Of a stretch of DNA of 64,000 nt, positions 23,653 through 33,300 are shown one piece after another. The position numbers and the translations under genes were made by a program. Numbering within the stretch: position 1 is the first letter of the stretch; each line of letters starts with the position of its first letter. The notes under the pieces were generated by a model. The model was not told the origin of the DNA, ran no database searches, and worked only from the letters and a program-made list of their open reading frames with translations. This stretch comes from Dillenia suffruticosa (taxonomy: Eukaryota > Streptophyta > Magnoliopsida > Dilleniales > Dilleniaceae). The DNA lies in NCBI GenBank assembly GCA_033439265.1, contig JAVTVX010000005.1:9946001-10010000 (forward strand), in the 5' to 3' direction.

Positions 23653-24239
23653 GTAAAATAATATAAAATAATATGAAATGATTATACCGAACTACTATAA
23701 ATAAATAACAATCAAAACTTTTAAATATTTTGGTTATTTTCTTGATATTTTAGATAAAATATAGCAAAATTAGAAAAAAAAATGAATTAGATAGAACAAA
23801 ATTCAATAGTATAACTTAATACTTTATTAAAATTAATAGTTTGATTTTGAGAAAAATAATAATCAATCTTCACTATCTATAAGAAAATGATTATTGCTTT
23901 ATTCTTTGATCGGCCACCAGAATTATTGTCATTGAAAATCTTGTGTATGTTCAATTCTATAGTTTTAGTTAGGATGAAATGCACGAATGACTAACAAGAT
24001 TATTAGGTAGAAATTTGTCAAATTTTATGAATATGTTGTTGATAGAGCGAGATGGCTTTTGCTAGTCGAAAAATATACAAACTTGAAATAAAAAAATGAA
24101 AAATCTCTTCCCCTAAAAATAAAGAGAATGAAGAGAGAGCCGAATTCGTTGTGTAGGATAGGAAGAGTGGTTCTCATAAAGTCCAGTCTTTCCAATCTAG
24201 CTTCTTATTTCATGCAGACCGCAGCTTTTCTAGTTTCTG

Positions 24240-24629
24240 TTAGGGAGGAGATAGATCGCAACTCTGGGAGCTTCTTGTAGGTAGATGAGGTAAGTAACAA
24301 GTTTCATTTCATGGCTTGAGGCAAGGATTGCTGCTCTAAGGAAAAGGTGGATTGGGGTTAAGAAGTTCGCATTTAGTTAACATGCTTTCATATCTCAACT
24401 AGCTTATTCCATGGTAACTAATTTTGGGTGGGTACTCAAATATTTTGTGGCTCTAGCCAGAAGTCTTCAACTTTACAAGTTCTCAAAATTCAGCGAGGTG
24501 CTCTTATCAAAAGACTTTAGCCTCTTATCCATGAGAATCGATTTTGACCCTATAATTTGCACAATAATTATGTTCTCTTGGTTGGTGGTTGATCTCTACC
24601 GATTAATATCAAAAAAAAAAAAAAAAAAA
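24240..24629 (+). mobile_element. 5'-truncated LINE 3' end with poly(A)
   Basis: The stretch ends in an A19-20 run (about 24611-24629). Before it, the plus strand reads FGWVLKYFVALARSLQLYKF and, nearer the tail, SWLVVDLYRLIS, which looks like the end of the RNase H-like domain found at the 3' end of some plant LINEs. No target duplication was found. The call is weak, and an anonymous poly(A)-tailed insertion is the alternative. Confidence 0.35.
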
Positions 24630-24852
24630 TGAAGCCAACAAAATTCTAAGATTATATTACACTTTTGCTACGTGGCTTGACAGAAATTGTGTGAAAAATG
24701 ACGAAAATAATTAGATTTCATGAAGAGTGAGAAACACGTGTCAAAAATGTCACTCACATTCTGTCTTCTGTCTTCTGTCTCCTCTGTCTGGGTTCAGCAA
24801 TGGCCGCCGTCGAAATCGAGCTCCAACAGCAGCAAACAAAACCTATTTCTCC

Positions 24853-24855
<3 letters not shown>

Positions 24856-24886
<31 letters not shown>

Positions 24887-24912
24887 CTCTCCTCTTCTCT
24901 CCTCTCCTCGCC
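24856..24912. repeat. (CT)n and CTCTC-rich microsatellite
   Basis: About 16 CT units are followed by imperfect CCTCT repeats. The open frames around it on both strands (24720-25039) are products of this low complexity. Confidence 0.9.
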
Positions 24913-25039
24913 AACAGTAGCAAACAAACCCATTTCGCTCCTCTCTCTCCTATCCTTTCCATCGCAACACATCAATTTGCTTCCAAACGCCCAATCTCTC
25001 TCTTTCGAAGTCTCCATCGCAACACATCAACGTAGTTAG

Positions 25040-25564
25040 GTTAGGTACAGATATGAGCCTGTGAGGGGCAAAATGTACCTACACATACATTTCTTAGAAA
25101 TATTTGATTCTTAACCCATTCGAGTCTATAAATCATGCTGCCGTTCAATTGGAATCAATGTCCCAACCCAATTTCGAAGGGACTTAAGTGAGTTGCATCA
25201 GTAAGTTCACATCTTTTTTCGATTCCAGCAGATTAAAAAAGCCCTATCCAGAAAAGGACATAATTCTAGAAAACCATATGCTATGCCAATCTGCAATTGG
25301 CATAGTGATTAGAAAAGCAAACTAACCACGGAGATTTTCCCTGGACTCCATGGATCTAGAAATAGGCGGGAGAACACCGTTTCTGAAAATCTTCTTCATG
25401 GTGAATACGACTGATAGTGGTGATTCTGCAACACCACTTCGCCTTTGAAGCAAAATCCTTCCACCCGATTATTAAGATATGCAACCCACTTTTCCTTTTA
25501 GACCAATAATTCAGATTTTGAAAACTAAACCCAAAACATGATAGTATTTTGTCATACATCGGAC
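25040..25564. other. intergenic, no feature seen
   Basis: Nothing recognisable. The motif tccatcgcaacacatcaa occurs just upstream, near 24958 and again near 25014, a short direct repeat. Confidence 0.4.
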
Positions 25565-25567
25565 CAC

Positions 25568-25739
25568 CATGAGAGGAGAGGAGAGGAGAGGAGAGGAGAG
25601 GAGAGGGGAGGGAGGGAGAGGATAGGAGAGGAACACTATCGGACCAACCACCATCGGACCACCTTGGCCGCTGCTAGGAGAGAGGAGAGGAGAGGAGGGA
25701 GAGAGACAAAATCGGACCACCACGGCTGCTGCTAGCGAA

Positions 25740-25797
<58 letters not shown>
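25568..25797. repeat. GAGAG/GGAGA pentamer array and (GA)n microsatellite
   Basis: A 5-base GAGGA-type array (about 25568-25630) and a second purine tract (25675-25705) are followed by (GA)n at about 25740-25797. Strong purine strand asymmetry runs over about 230 bases. The open frames on both strands here are low-complexity artefacts. Confidence 0.9.
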
Positions 25798-25801
<4 letters not shown>

Positions 25802-26930
25802 GGCTGCTGACGTGTCTCGACTAAGGGACAAGATGAACATTTTAAAGAGAGTAAAATGAACATTTTACATCTTCTGTACTGTTTCTTCCATATTTCGGCG
25901 ACCTGTCACACCTTTTAAAATTATAAAAAAATAAGTAAATATTTTTCTATCGTAGGAATAATATCTGATTTTCAATCGGGAGAAAAAAATATAATTTAAC
26001 CAAAATCTAATAAATATCATTCCTAACAATATCGATAACATTCAAAATCTGAGTTACCTATGAGGTTATGCAAAATCAAATCATGAAATCCTTTTTTTTT
26101 TCCGAGCAAAAATAAGTTGAACACAAATCACAAGCAACTTAACATTCATTTTGTAGCAATTCCAACATAACATGAGAATTCCCCTCTGCGAACCCAGAAA
26201 AAAAAAAAAAAAGAAAATTCCAAATTAACCCATCAAAATCAGCTTTTTGGGATTTTCAGTAAAGCTACCCCTTATATTAATTTTCAAATCAGGAGGGATA
26301 TAAGAAACGTACCCTACAGTAGGTTTACCCGGAACGGAATACTTCTTCCGAAATGCGAGTTCACAGTAATAAATTATACACATGATGTAGGGAATGTCTT
26401 GGCTGTGGATATATTTGTTTCAATTTTATATTATGGTATTTTTTAGATATATGAAAGTTTAGATTAAAATATCATTTAAAAAAATATTGGATTAAAATTA
26501 ATAAGAAAATTATATTAACTAATAGAATAAAAGGAGGAGACGATTCATGTCCCATGCCAAAATAAGTGATGTGTTCTCACAGAAACCAGTAAAGGTGCCT
26601 AAAAAAAAAGTGCTCCTGGATAGATAGACTAGGGTGATTATTCAAAATATATATATTTTTTATTATTATGAAATTTAAATTTGAATTACGAAATTTAAAG
26701 AAAAGAAATGGTATATTTAAGTTATCCTTTTCAAACATTATTTAAAATATATTCATTTTGGTTGCGTGAAATTTTAAAAATTTGAAATTTTTTATATTAA
26801 GTTTAGTTGCCGGTATGTTTAAAAGTTTAGTTAGGAATTTTCGAGGGATTAACAAAACTTTTAATTATTTATTATTAGGTTAAGATTTTCTTTCCAAAAA
26901 GTTGTATCCCAATATTCTTTTTTCTAAATT
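25798..26930. other. AT-rich intergenic DNA and probable promoter of the next gene
   Basis: No gene is supportable. The last part (about 26880-27000) precedes a CT-rich leader and may hold the promoter of the gene at 27160. I could not assign a TATA box with confidence. Confidence 0.4.
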
Positions 26931-27159
26931 ATAAGCATTGGGAATTGGAAACTTTTTGCGGAAATATAGTGGTTTGAAAATTTGGCATTCTGAACAAAAA
27001 CGGGTGAAAAGTGGGTCCCCACGCGGCCGGAGACTGCTAAAAGAGCCGTTGTGCATCGCACTCCGCCTCTGTCTCTCCCTTTCTGCTTTCACACCTCCGT
27101 TCTTTGGATTCCCAAACTGCAACCCAGAACTTCACTTCCCCCAACTCTCTCTCTCTCTC

Positions 27160-27897
27160 ATGGCGGATTTCTCGTCACTCTCAGACAGCGGCGACGAGGC
27201 AGCCGTGGAAGAAATTTTGGGTCAAGCAATGGACCTCACTGTTCTGGAGCAAGTCGCTGCCATCAACTGCTCTTCCTTCTCTCATGCTGACTCCGTTCTT
27301 CCCTCTCACCTCGAATCGCGCTTTTCCAAACTCAAATCCTTCCCTCCTCCTAACCCTAAATCTCATTCTCTCTGTCTCAACAAAACCCCCAATCCCCAAT
27401 CTGTGAACCAACCGAAATTGAACAACTCAATTGGAGGAAACCCTAATTCTGATTCGTTGTCTGATGCGGAAATTGAGAATTTCTCGCCCTTCCAAGAAAA
27501 CCCAAGTCGGGAAAAGGGTTCGAAATCGAAATCGAAATCGAAACCGAAACCCGAATCCCTTTCTTCTGTTTCGAGATCTTCTTCAAGTTCTTCTAGTGGG
27601 TCTCTCTCTCCGCCGCCTAAATCGGGTTGCTTTTGGTGTTCTCCAAAGAGGGATTCAAGGAAGAAGAGCAAAAAAGATCGAATTGGTCTTGACTGGGGTA
27701 AGAGCAACAGCATCTTATCGGATTTGAGTACTTTCTCGACTAAAGAACAAAGGAAAATGCTGAAGAAGGCAATGAAGGAGGAAGAGAAAATTGCCTATGA
27801 AGCAGAGAAAATTATCAAGTGGGCTAAGCAGGGATCGGCTAGGATTGATGTTACGAGGGTTGAAGATGAGTTGAGTGACACTGAGAGCTTCAAATGA
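27160..27897 (+). CDS. uncharacterised plant-specific Ser/Lys-rich protein, 245 aa
   Basis: A single uninterrupted frame of 245 codons. The frame is open upstream to 26938, but the ATG at 27160 is preferred: it follows a (CT)n leader typical of plant 5' UTRs and starts MADFSSLSDSGDE. Parts in order: an acidic N-terminus with VLEQVAAINCSSF (residues 18-47), a Ser/Pro/Asn-rich middle, a KSKSKSKPKPES stretch, a Ser run (S7), the short motif SGCFWCSPKRDSRKKSKKDR with a basic cluster that could direct nuclear import, and a charged helical C-terminus from ILSDLSTF to ARIDVTRVEDE, probably coiled coil. The C-terminal part is conserved in the fragment at 15059-15350, which supports it as the functional core. 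I do not know a function for this family. The GC-rich, open coding sequence contrasts with its AT-rich surroundings. Confidence 0.85.
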   Translation: MADFSSLSDSGDEAAVEEILGQAMDLTVLEQVAAINCSSFSHADSVLPSHLESRFSKLKSFPPPNPKSHSLCLNKTPNPQSVNQPKLNNSIGGNPNSDSLSDAEIENFSPFQENPSREKGSKSKSKSKPKPESLSSVSRSSSSSSSGSLSPPPKSGCFWCSPKRDSRKKSKKDRIGLDWGKSNSILSDLSTFSTKEQRKMLKKAMKEEEKIAYEAEKIIKWAKQGSARIDVTRVEDELSDTESFK

Positions 27898-28689
27898 TTT
27901 TAGAAGTGTATCCAAATTTAGGTACTGCCCATTTTGTTCTTTTATCAAGTATGAAATATCTATATATCTATACATGTACGTATGCGTAAATGTATAGAAA
28001 AAGAAATATACGTTACAGAAATGCTAAGTTACAAGTTCTATTATGTGTTATATAAAAGTGATTTCTAGCTGTTGCCTTAATGGGTTCTTTGATTTGCGTA
28101 TATTGGTTGATGCTCTTTCTGAAATTTATTTATTTATTTATTTATTGAGATTTAACTTAAGCATATTTCTCGTTTCTCTGATTGATATGTTTGTTTGCGC
28201 TTGAATTGGAGGGAAACGAATACTGCATCGAGTTTCATATGCTTGAAAACGTGTTCTGTGTTTCTCAATAATTCTCGCACTTCATATAGAAACTAAACTC
28301 ACTTCGTGTGGTGTATTCCAATTTGTTTTATGGCCTTAGCTTAGGCCTTGTATCTCATTTTAGGTGGAAAACTTCTACCACTGGCATTCGATGTTGATGG
28401 TTCTTAGGCAGATTCAACTTTTGATTCTCTTGTGGGTCACAATGCATTCTTATTGGTAATTCTGAGATTGAGACAAATGACCTCAAAAATAATTCTACGG
28501 TGGCTTGTCTGGAGGGGGATATCTTTGGTTACCAGAACTTGTAATAATCTACAGCTGAAAATATTGAATTGAAGTCCGTTATCTGAGATTTAATGTTATA
28601 CTCTAATATTCGAGGAAATGTTGCTGCATTTTTTATTCCATGTTATACTCTGTAATATTCGAGGAAATGTTGCTCTGTGCATTTTTTAT
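27898..28689. other. 3' UTR and flank of the 245-aa gene
   Basis: T-rich sequence with no gene. The phrase ctctaatattcgaggaaatgttgct is nearly repeated at about 28600 and 28650, a local tandem duplication of about 50 bases. Confidence 0.45.
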
Positions 28690-29520
28690 TCCCTCTTTCC
28701 CTCTCATACACACCCACTCTATTGCGATCTCCCTTGCCGTTGCGATTTCTCTATCCCTTGCCGTTGCGATCTCTCTCTTTGATTGTGGTCTCTCTCTTTC
28801 TTGCGGTTGCAATCTCTCCCCATGGCATCAAAGCATACTTGTGAATATGTAAGTAATTTATATCTTTCTAATTTAGGGTTTTTTAATGATTAAATTTGAA
28901 TATTTGTCATTTCATTCTTTTTGATTAGGATTTTTTTTTTGGGTCCCAAATTTTAATTCCGATATGTTTACTCATTTATTTCTTCCCAATTTACAGTTTT
29001 TTCTTTTGGGGGAGGGTTTGCAAATTTCAATATCAATACTTTTACTTATTTATTTCTTCACGATTTAGGGTTTTTTTGGGTTCCCCAAACTATACACTTC
29101 CCCATTTATCTCCTCCCAATTTAGGATTTGTGGGGGTGGAGGTCTTATCCAAATTGGATCTTCAAAACGTTTACCCATTTATTTCTTCCGGATTTAGGGT
29201 TTCTTCCGGGGTTTCTCTCCAAATTTATTTTCAATACTTTTACCCATTTAATATTTCCTATTTAGGGTTTTGGCGGAGGGGTCTCCACAAATTTAAATTA
29301 CAACACGTTACTATTAATTTCTTTAGGATTAGGGTTTTTGGGGGTGTTCTCCAAATTTGACTTTCAGTACGTTTGCTCCTTTTTTTTTTTATACATTTAC
29401 CCATTTTAACTCTATTGTCTAGGCTTTTTCTTGGGTCCTTGAGAACTCCTGGAAGTTTCAAAAAAATAAATAAAATGATTGTAGTAAATATTTGTCTCAG
29501 TTCCTCTACATGCCTAATTT
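28690..29520 (+). repeat. duplicated block, copy 1: first exon and intron of an ankyrin-type gene
   Basis: The block starts with CT-rich leader sequence, an ATG exon reading MASKHTCEY before a gtaagt donor (about 28820-28852), and then a T/G-rich intron made of eroded units of 60-75 bases, each with a ttagggttt-like core. It matches 30935-31775 along its length, apart from point changes and small indels. Together with 29540-29985 it outlines a gene whose middle exons are missing. Confidence 0.75.
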
Positions 29521-29539
29521 GTATCTTGTCTTATTGGAG

Positions 29540-29985
29540 CTCAGTCAAAGCTATCACTCGCAAAGGCATGACACCTCTTCACTATGCTGTGCAAGGATCT
29601 CACTTGGCACTTGTCAAGTACTCACTTGAAAAAGGAGCAAATCTTACTGCAAAGACAAAAGCAGGAAAAACCCCGCTTGATCTAGCAAGCAGTGAAGAAG
29701 TTCGTTCAGAGTTAGTAGACCATGAAAAATTGTCTGGGAGAGAATATCTGAATGGGAGGACAAAATGAAGAATCTGATCCGAATGCACCAAGGGGAGGGA
29801 AAGCAGAAACAACTTGTGATGGTGAAGGCTTTGTGGCCAGGCATGAGGAAGAAGTGGATGATGAACAGAATGATGAAACCTTGAAAAGGAAACACAGGAG
29901 AATACTCCTCAATCAAAGAAGGCTAAAGCGGCTCTAAGTCATCTTTTAGTCGAAGATGATGCCCAGGAAGAGGAAAATGAGTAAT
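29540..29985 (+). pseudogene. ankyrin-repeat protein 3' end, frameshifted (copy 1)
   Basis: After an acceptor-like tggagctcag, the frame reads GMTPLHYAVQGSHLALVKY and EKGANLTAKTKAGKTPLDLA, about one and a half ankyrin repeats with the TPLHYA and G-KTPLDLA signatures. Past about 29750 the related sequence continues in a second frame (EESDPNAPRGGKAETT, DDEQNDETLKRK) and then a third (SKKAKAALSHLLVEDDAQEE), ending at a TAA near 29983. Two frame changes are therefore needed. Ankyrin repeats bind other proteins. The acidic Lys/Glu-rich tail suggests a small cytosolic or nuclear protein. The missing middle exons and the shifts argue for a pseudogene. Confidence 0.7.
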
Positions 29986-30092
29986 CTGAGAGAGATTAAG
30001 TGCTGATGCAAAACTAACCTTCTGTTCATGACAAAATGTATTGTTTCTTTGTCTACCTTTAAGCAAATGTTTGTGTGTAGCGCAGTCTGTTC

Positions 30093-30126
30093 TCTTTTTT
30101 TTTTTTTTTTTTTTTTTTCGGTAAGA
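30093..30126 (-). mobile_element. tail-only retroposon insertion with 16-bp target duplication
   Basis: Only 34 bases are inserted: on the minus strand, tcttaccg followed by a run of about 24 A. Both sides carry gtagcgcagtctgttc (30077-30092 and 30127-30142), a perfect 16-base duplication. This is the signature of target-primed insertion of a transcript so truncated that little but its tail remains. The ctaccga-like word before poly(A) also occurs before the tail at 24600. Confidence 0.85.
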
Positions 30127-30142
30127 GTAGCGCAGTCTGTTC

Positions 30143-30929
30143 AAAAGTTATAATGTAGGTGATTTAAGCAAATCAAGAGACTCTTTTGACTTGCATTTAC
30201 ACAAGTGATCTAAATGTTCTTTAAGGGGTGACCCATCAAAGATATGCAAAATGAAGGCAAATCTGTTAAACCTTTATCCCTTCTCATCTCACATAATATT
30301 GATGTGGATGTGGTAGAGAGAAATGTATTATATATATCCACTACCATGCGAAGACTGCGTTTTGGTATATCTTTCGATGAAGATGCGCAACCAACTGCTT
30401 CATATTTCTATTTCTTCCTGCCTCTGTGATGGAAAGCAAAAAAAGTTAAGTAACCCGTGGAAAAGAGATGTTTTTGTGATATATTATAATGGATTTTAAA
30501 GAAATCTATTGTCCATGTGATGCTCAACCAACTGCAAGCATAGCATGCTGTAATGTATCATTGTGCATTTTTATAGATAATCCAACAGACGAGGCCGTAA
30601 TGTTTCGGAAGGCTATGTTACAACATTGTGCTACCAAATGTGAAATATAATTAATAAACTTTTAAATCACATTTTATACAATGAATTTTGTGATATAATT
30701 ATATTATAAATATAATTTGGATTTTCTTCTATTTTTTGTAGTTTTTGTCAGTCGAAATACCTTTTTTTTTTAAAAACCAAAATAGGTAATTATTTTTCAT
30801 CCCTCGTATGTAAAGATTTATTTCAAAAATACCGATCTAAGATGAAAAATCTGGCAACGACAGCGGACCGGTCAACACGTGTTTGACTGGCGACCTCGCC
30901 CGCCCTTGAGCTCTCAATTCAGTTATTGT

Positions 30930-30934
<5 letters not shown>
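30143..30934. other. spacer between the two ankyrin-type copies
   Basis: Downstream flank of copy 1. No gene was recognised. The last 40 bases hold a (CT)n tract (30930-30962) that begins the leader of copy 2. Confidence 0.4.
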
Positions 30935-30965
<31 letters not shown>

Positions 30966-31945
30966 ACACCCACTCTCTTGCGATCTCTCTCTGTTGCCGT
31001 TGCGATCTCTTGCGATCTCTCTCTCTGTTTGCGATCTCTCTCTTTCTTGCTGTTGCTTTCTCTCTCTCTGTTTGCGATCTCCCTCTTTCTTGCCGCTGCG
31101 ATCTCTCTCCCCATGGCATCAAAGCGTACTCGTGAATATGTAAGTAATTTATATCTTTCTGATTTAGGGTTTTTTAATAATTGAATTTGAATATCTTTCA
31201 TTTCATTCTTTTTGATTTAGGATTCTTTTGGGTTCTCCAAATTTTAATTCCAATACGTTTACCCATTTATTTCTTCCCGATTTACGGGTTTTCTTTTGGG
31301 AGGGTTTGCAAATTTCAATGTCAATGCTTTTACCTATATATTTCTTCACGATTTAGGGTTGTTTGGGTTCCCCAAATTTGATTTTCTGTACGCTTACCCA
31401 TTTATCTCCTCCCAATTTAGGTTTTGTGGGGTGGGGGTTTTCTCCAAATTGGATCTTCAATGCGTTTACCCATGTATTTCTTCCGGATTTAGGGTTAGTT
31501 TCTCTCCATATTTGATTTTCAATACTTTTACCCTTTCAATTTTTCCTATTTAGGGTTTTGGGGCGGGGGAGGTGTCAAATTTAAATTACAATACGTTCCT
31601 ATTAATTTCTTCCCGATTAGGGTTTTTGGGGGTGTTCTCCAAATTTGACTTTCAATACGTTTACTCATTTTTTATACGTTTACCCATTTTAACTTTATTG
31701 TCTAGGCTTTTTCTTGGGTCCCTGAGAACTCCTGAAAGGTTCAAAAAAATAAATAAAATGATTGGAGTGAATATTTATCTCAGTTCATTAGGGTGCCCTC
31801 CTATCTTATCCCTGACTACAATATTTGTCGGGGATAGAAATACCTAAACTTTTGTTTGAAAAACTTAATTGCCGTGGTTGGTTATTTACGAGTTTACATG
31901 CCTAATTTGTATCTTCGTATCTTGCCTTATTGGAGCTCTTATTTC
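30935..31945 (+). repeat. duplicated block, copy 2: first exon and intron of the ankyrin-type gene
   Basis: This partner of 28690-29530 includes the CT leader, an ATG exon MASKRTREY before gtaagt (31113-31141), and the same telobox-rich intron. It carries about 100 extra bases (about 31788-31890) absent from copy 1. Similarity ends at cttattggagctc (31937), exactly where copy 1 enters its ankyrin exon. Beyond this point copy 2 instead leads to a CDC20 pseudogene. Confidence 0.75.
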
Positions 31946-32054
31946 CTTAATACCAGAAGCAATCCAAAGTGATAACTGGTTTTTTTTTTCTCTGAATATA
32001 ATTTACGTGCTTATGGAAAGAAATTCACATAATTTTTATGGATCTTTTTTGCAG

Positions 32055-33300
32055 GGTGATCGGTTTATCCCAACCCAAGCAGCCATGGATTTTGACTACG
32101 CCTACTACAAACTAACAACTCGAGAATGCAAAACCAAAAGGCCACGCCCAACAGTTGCCCAAGGAGCTTACAGAAACATGTTGAAAGAAGTATTTAATAT
32201 GCACGATGACTGACGAATTCTTGTCTTCAAAAGCAAGCCTCCAAAACCTGTTAATCCAATTCCTTCATTTTCACCCCCTCTCTTTGAACCTCGAAAGCCC
32301 CCTAGATATGTTCCCAAAACCCCTGTTCGGACACTTGATGCTCCTGATATCCTGGATGATTGGCGTTTCAACTTATTAGATTGGGGTAGTTCCGATCTCC
32401 TTGCCTTGGCTCTCAACTGCAATGTACATCTGCGGGATGGTTCTAATAATTCTGCAAGTGTACTTGGAATTTCCAATGAGGAATATCAGACCATTTCCAA
32501 TGTCAGTTGGAACCCGGATGGATGCCACCTGGCTGTTGGCATGGGCAACTCTCATGTCCTTATATGGGATGTGGCAGCTGATCGCCCAATAAGAACACTA
32601 AAGGTTGGCCTTGGAGTTCTAGTTGGATCCATGGATTGGAACAGCAATGTAATCCTCACAACAGGAGGCTCTGATGGCAAAATCATTAACAATGATCTAA
32701 GAGCAAGATCACATACAGTTGAAACCTACAGGGGACACCGTCAAGAAGTTTGTGGACTAAAATGGTCAGCTTTGGGCCAGCACTTGGCCAGTGGGGGCAA
32801 TGATAAACTGGTCTTTGTGTGGGACAGAGCGGCAGCATCAGCTAGAAAGTGGGTTCACAAGCTCAATCATCACAATACTGCTGCAGTCAGAGCACTTGCT
32901 TGGTGTCCTTTCCAGGCTAACTTGCTTGCCTCAGGTGGAGGTGATGCTGATGGTGGCAGTTGCATAAATTTTTGGGACACTCATACTGGATCTCGCTCAA
33001 ACTTGGTCTATACTGATTCAGAAGTTTGCTCATTGATGTGGAACAAGAGCGAGAATGAGCTGCTTAGCTCCCATGGTTCTCCTGAAAATCAACTCATTCT
33101 TTGGACATATCCGTCAATGCTGAAGAGAGCTGAGCTTACTGCCCATCAATCCAGAGTTCTTTATACAGCTCAGAGCCGTAGCATGTGCAAGTGGAGATGA
33201 AATGCTTACCTTTTGGAATGTTTCTGAAACTTTTAGAGTGGCTAAGCCTGCATCACAAGCTCATGCTAAGCCATTTTCCTAATGGAGTTGCATCCGCTGA
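32055..33300 (+). pseudogene. CDC20: CDC20 (APC/C activator) pseudogene, intronless
   Basis: CDC20 recruits substrates to the anaphase-promoting complex through a seven-bladed WD40 propeller. Here one frame reads the C-box region (DRFIPTQAAMDFDYAYY), [25 protein letters not shown] and [15 protein letters not shown], then WD repeats including [37 protein letters not shown] and [19 protein letters not shown], and [17 protein letters not shown]. Lesions: TGA at 32211-32213 between the C-box region and the propeller, a small deletion with frameshift near 33173 in the last blade, and a stop at about 33280 before the C-terminal Ile-Arg tail. The Arg of the C-box is Gln. There are no introns through the propeller, which suggests a retrocopy, though a tttttgcag acceptor-like word precedes the homology and no poly(A) tail is visible. 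Confidence 0.88.

Noticed and set aside
24720..25039. Several overlapping open frames on both strands
   Set aside because: Produced by the (CT)n tract, which lacks stops in all frames; peptides are Ser/Leu or Arg/Glu repeats.
25511..25840. 109-codon minus-strand frame rich in Ser/Leu
   Set aside because: Low-complexity product of the GA/CT microsatellites.
27363..27713. 116-codon minus-strand frame
   Set aside because: Antisense shadow of the intact gene at 27160-27897.
32055..33300. An active CDC20 gene
   Set aside because: An in-frame TGA before the propeller, a frameshift in the last blade and loss of the C-terminal Ile-Arg tail rule out a normal product.
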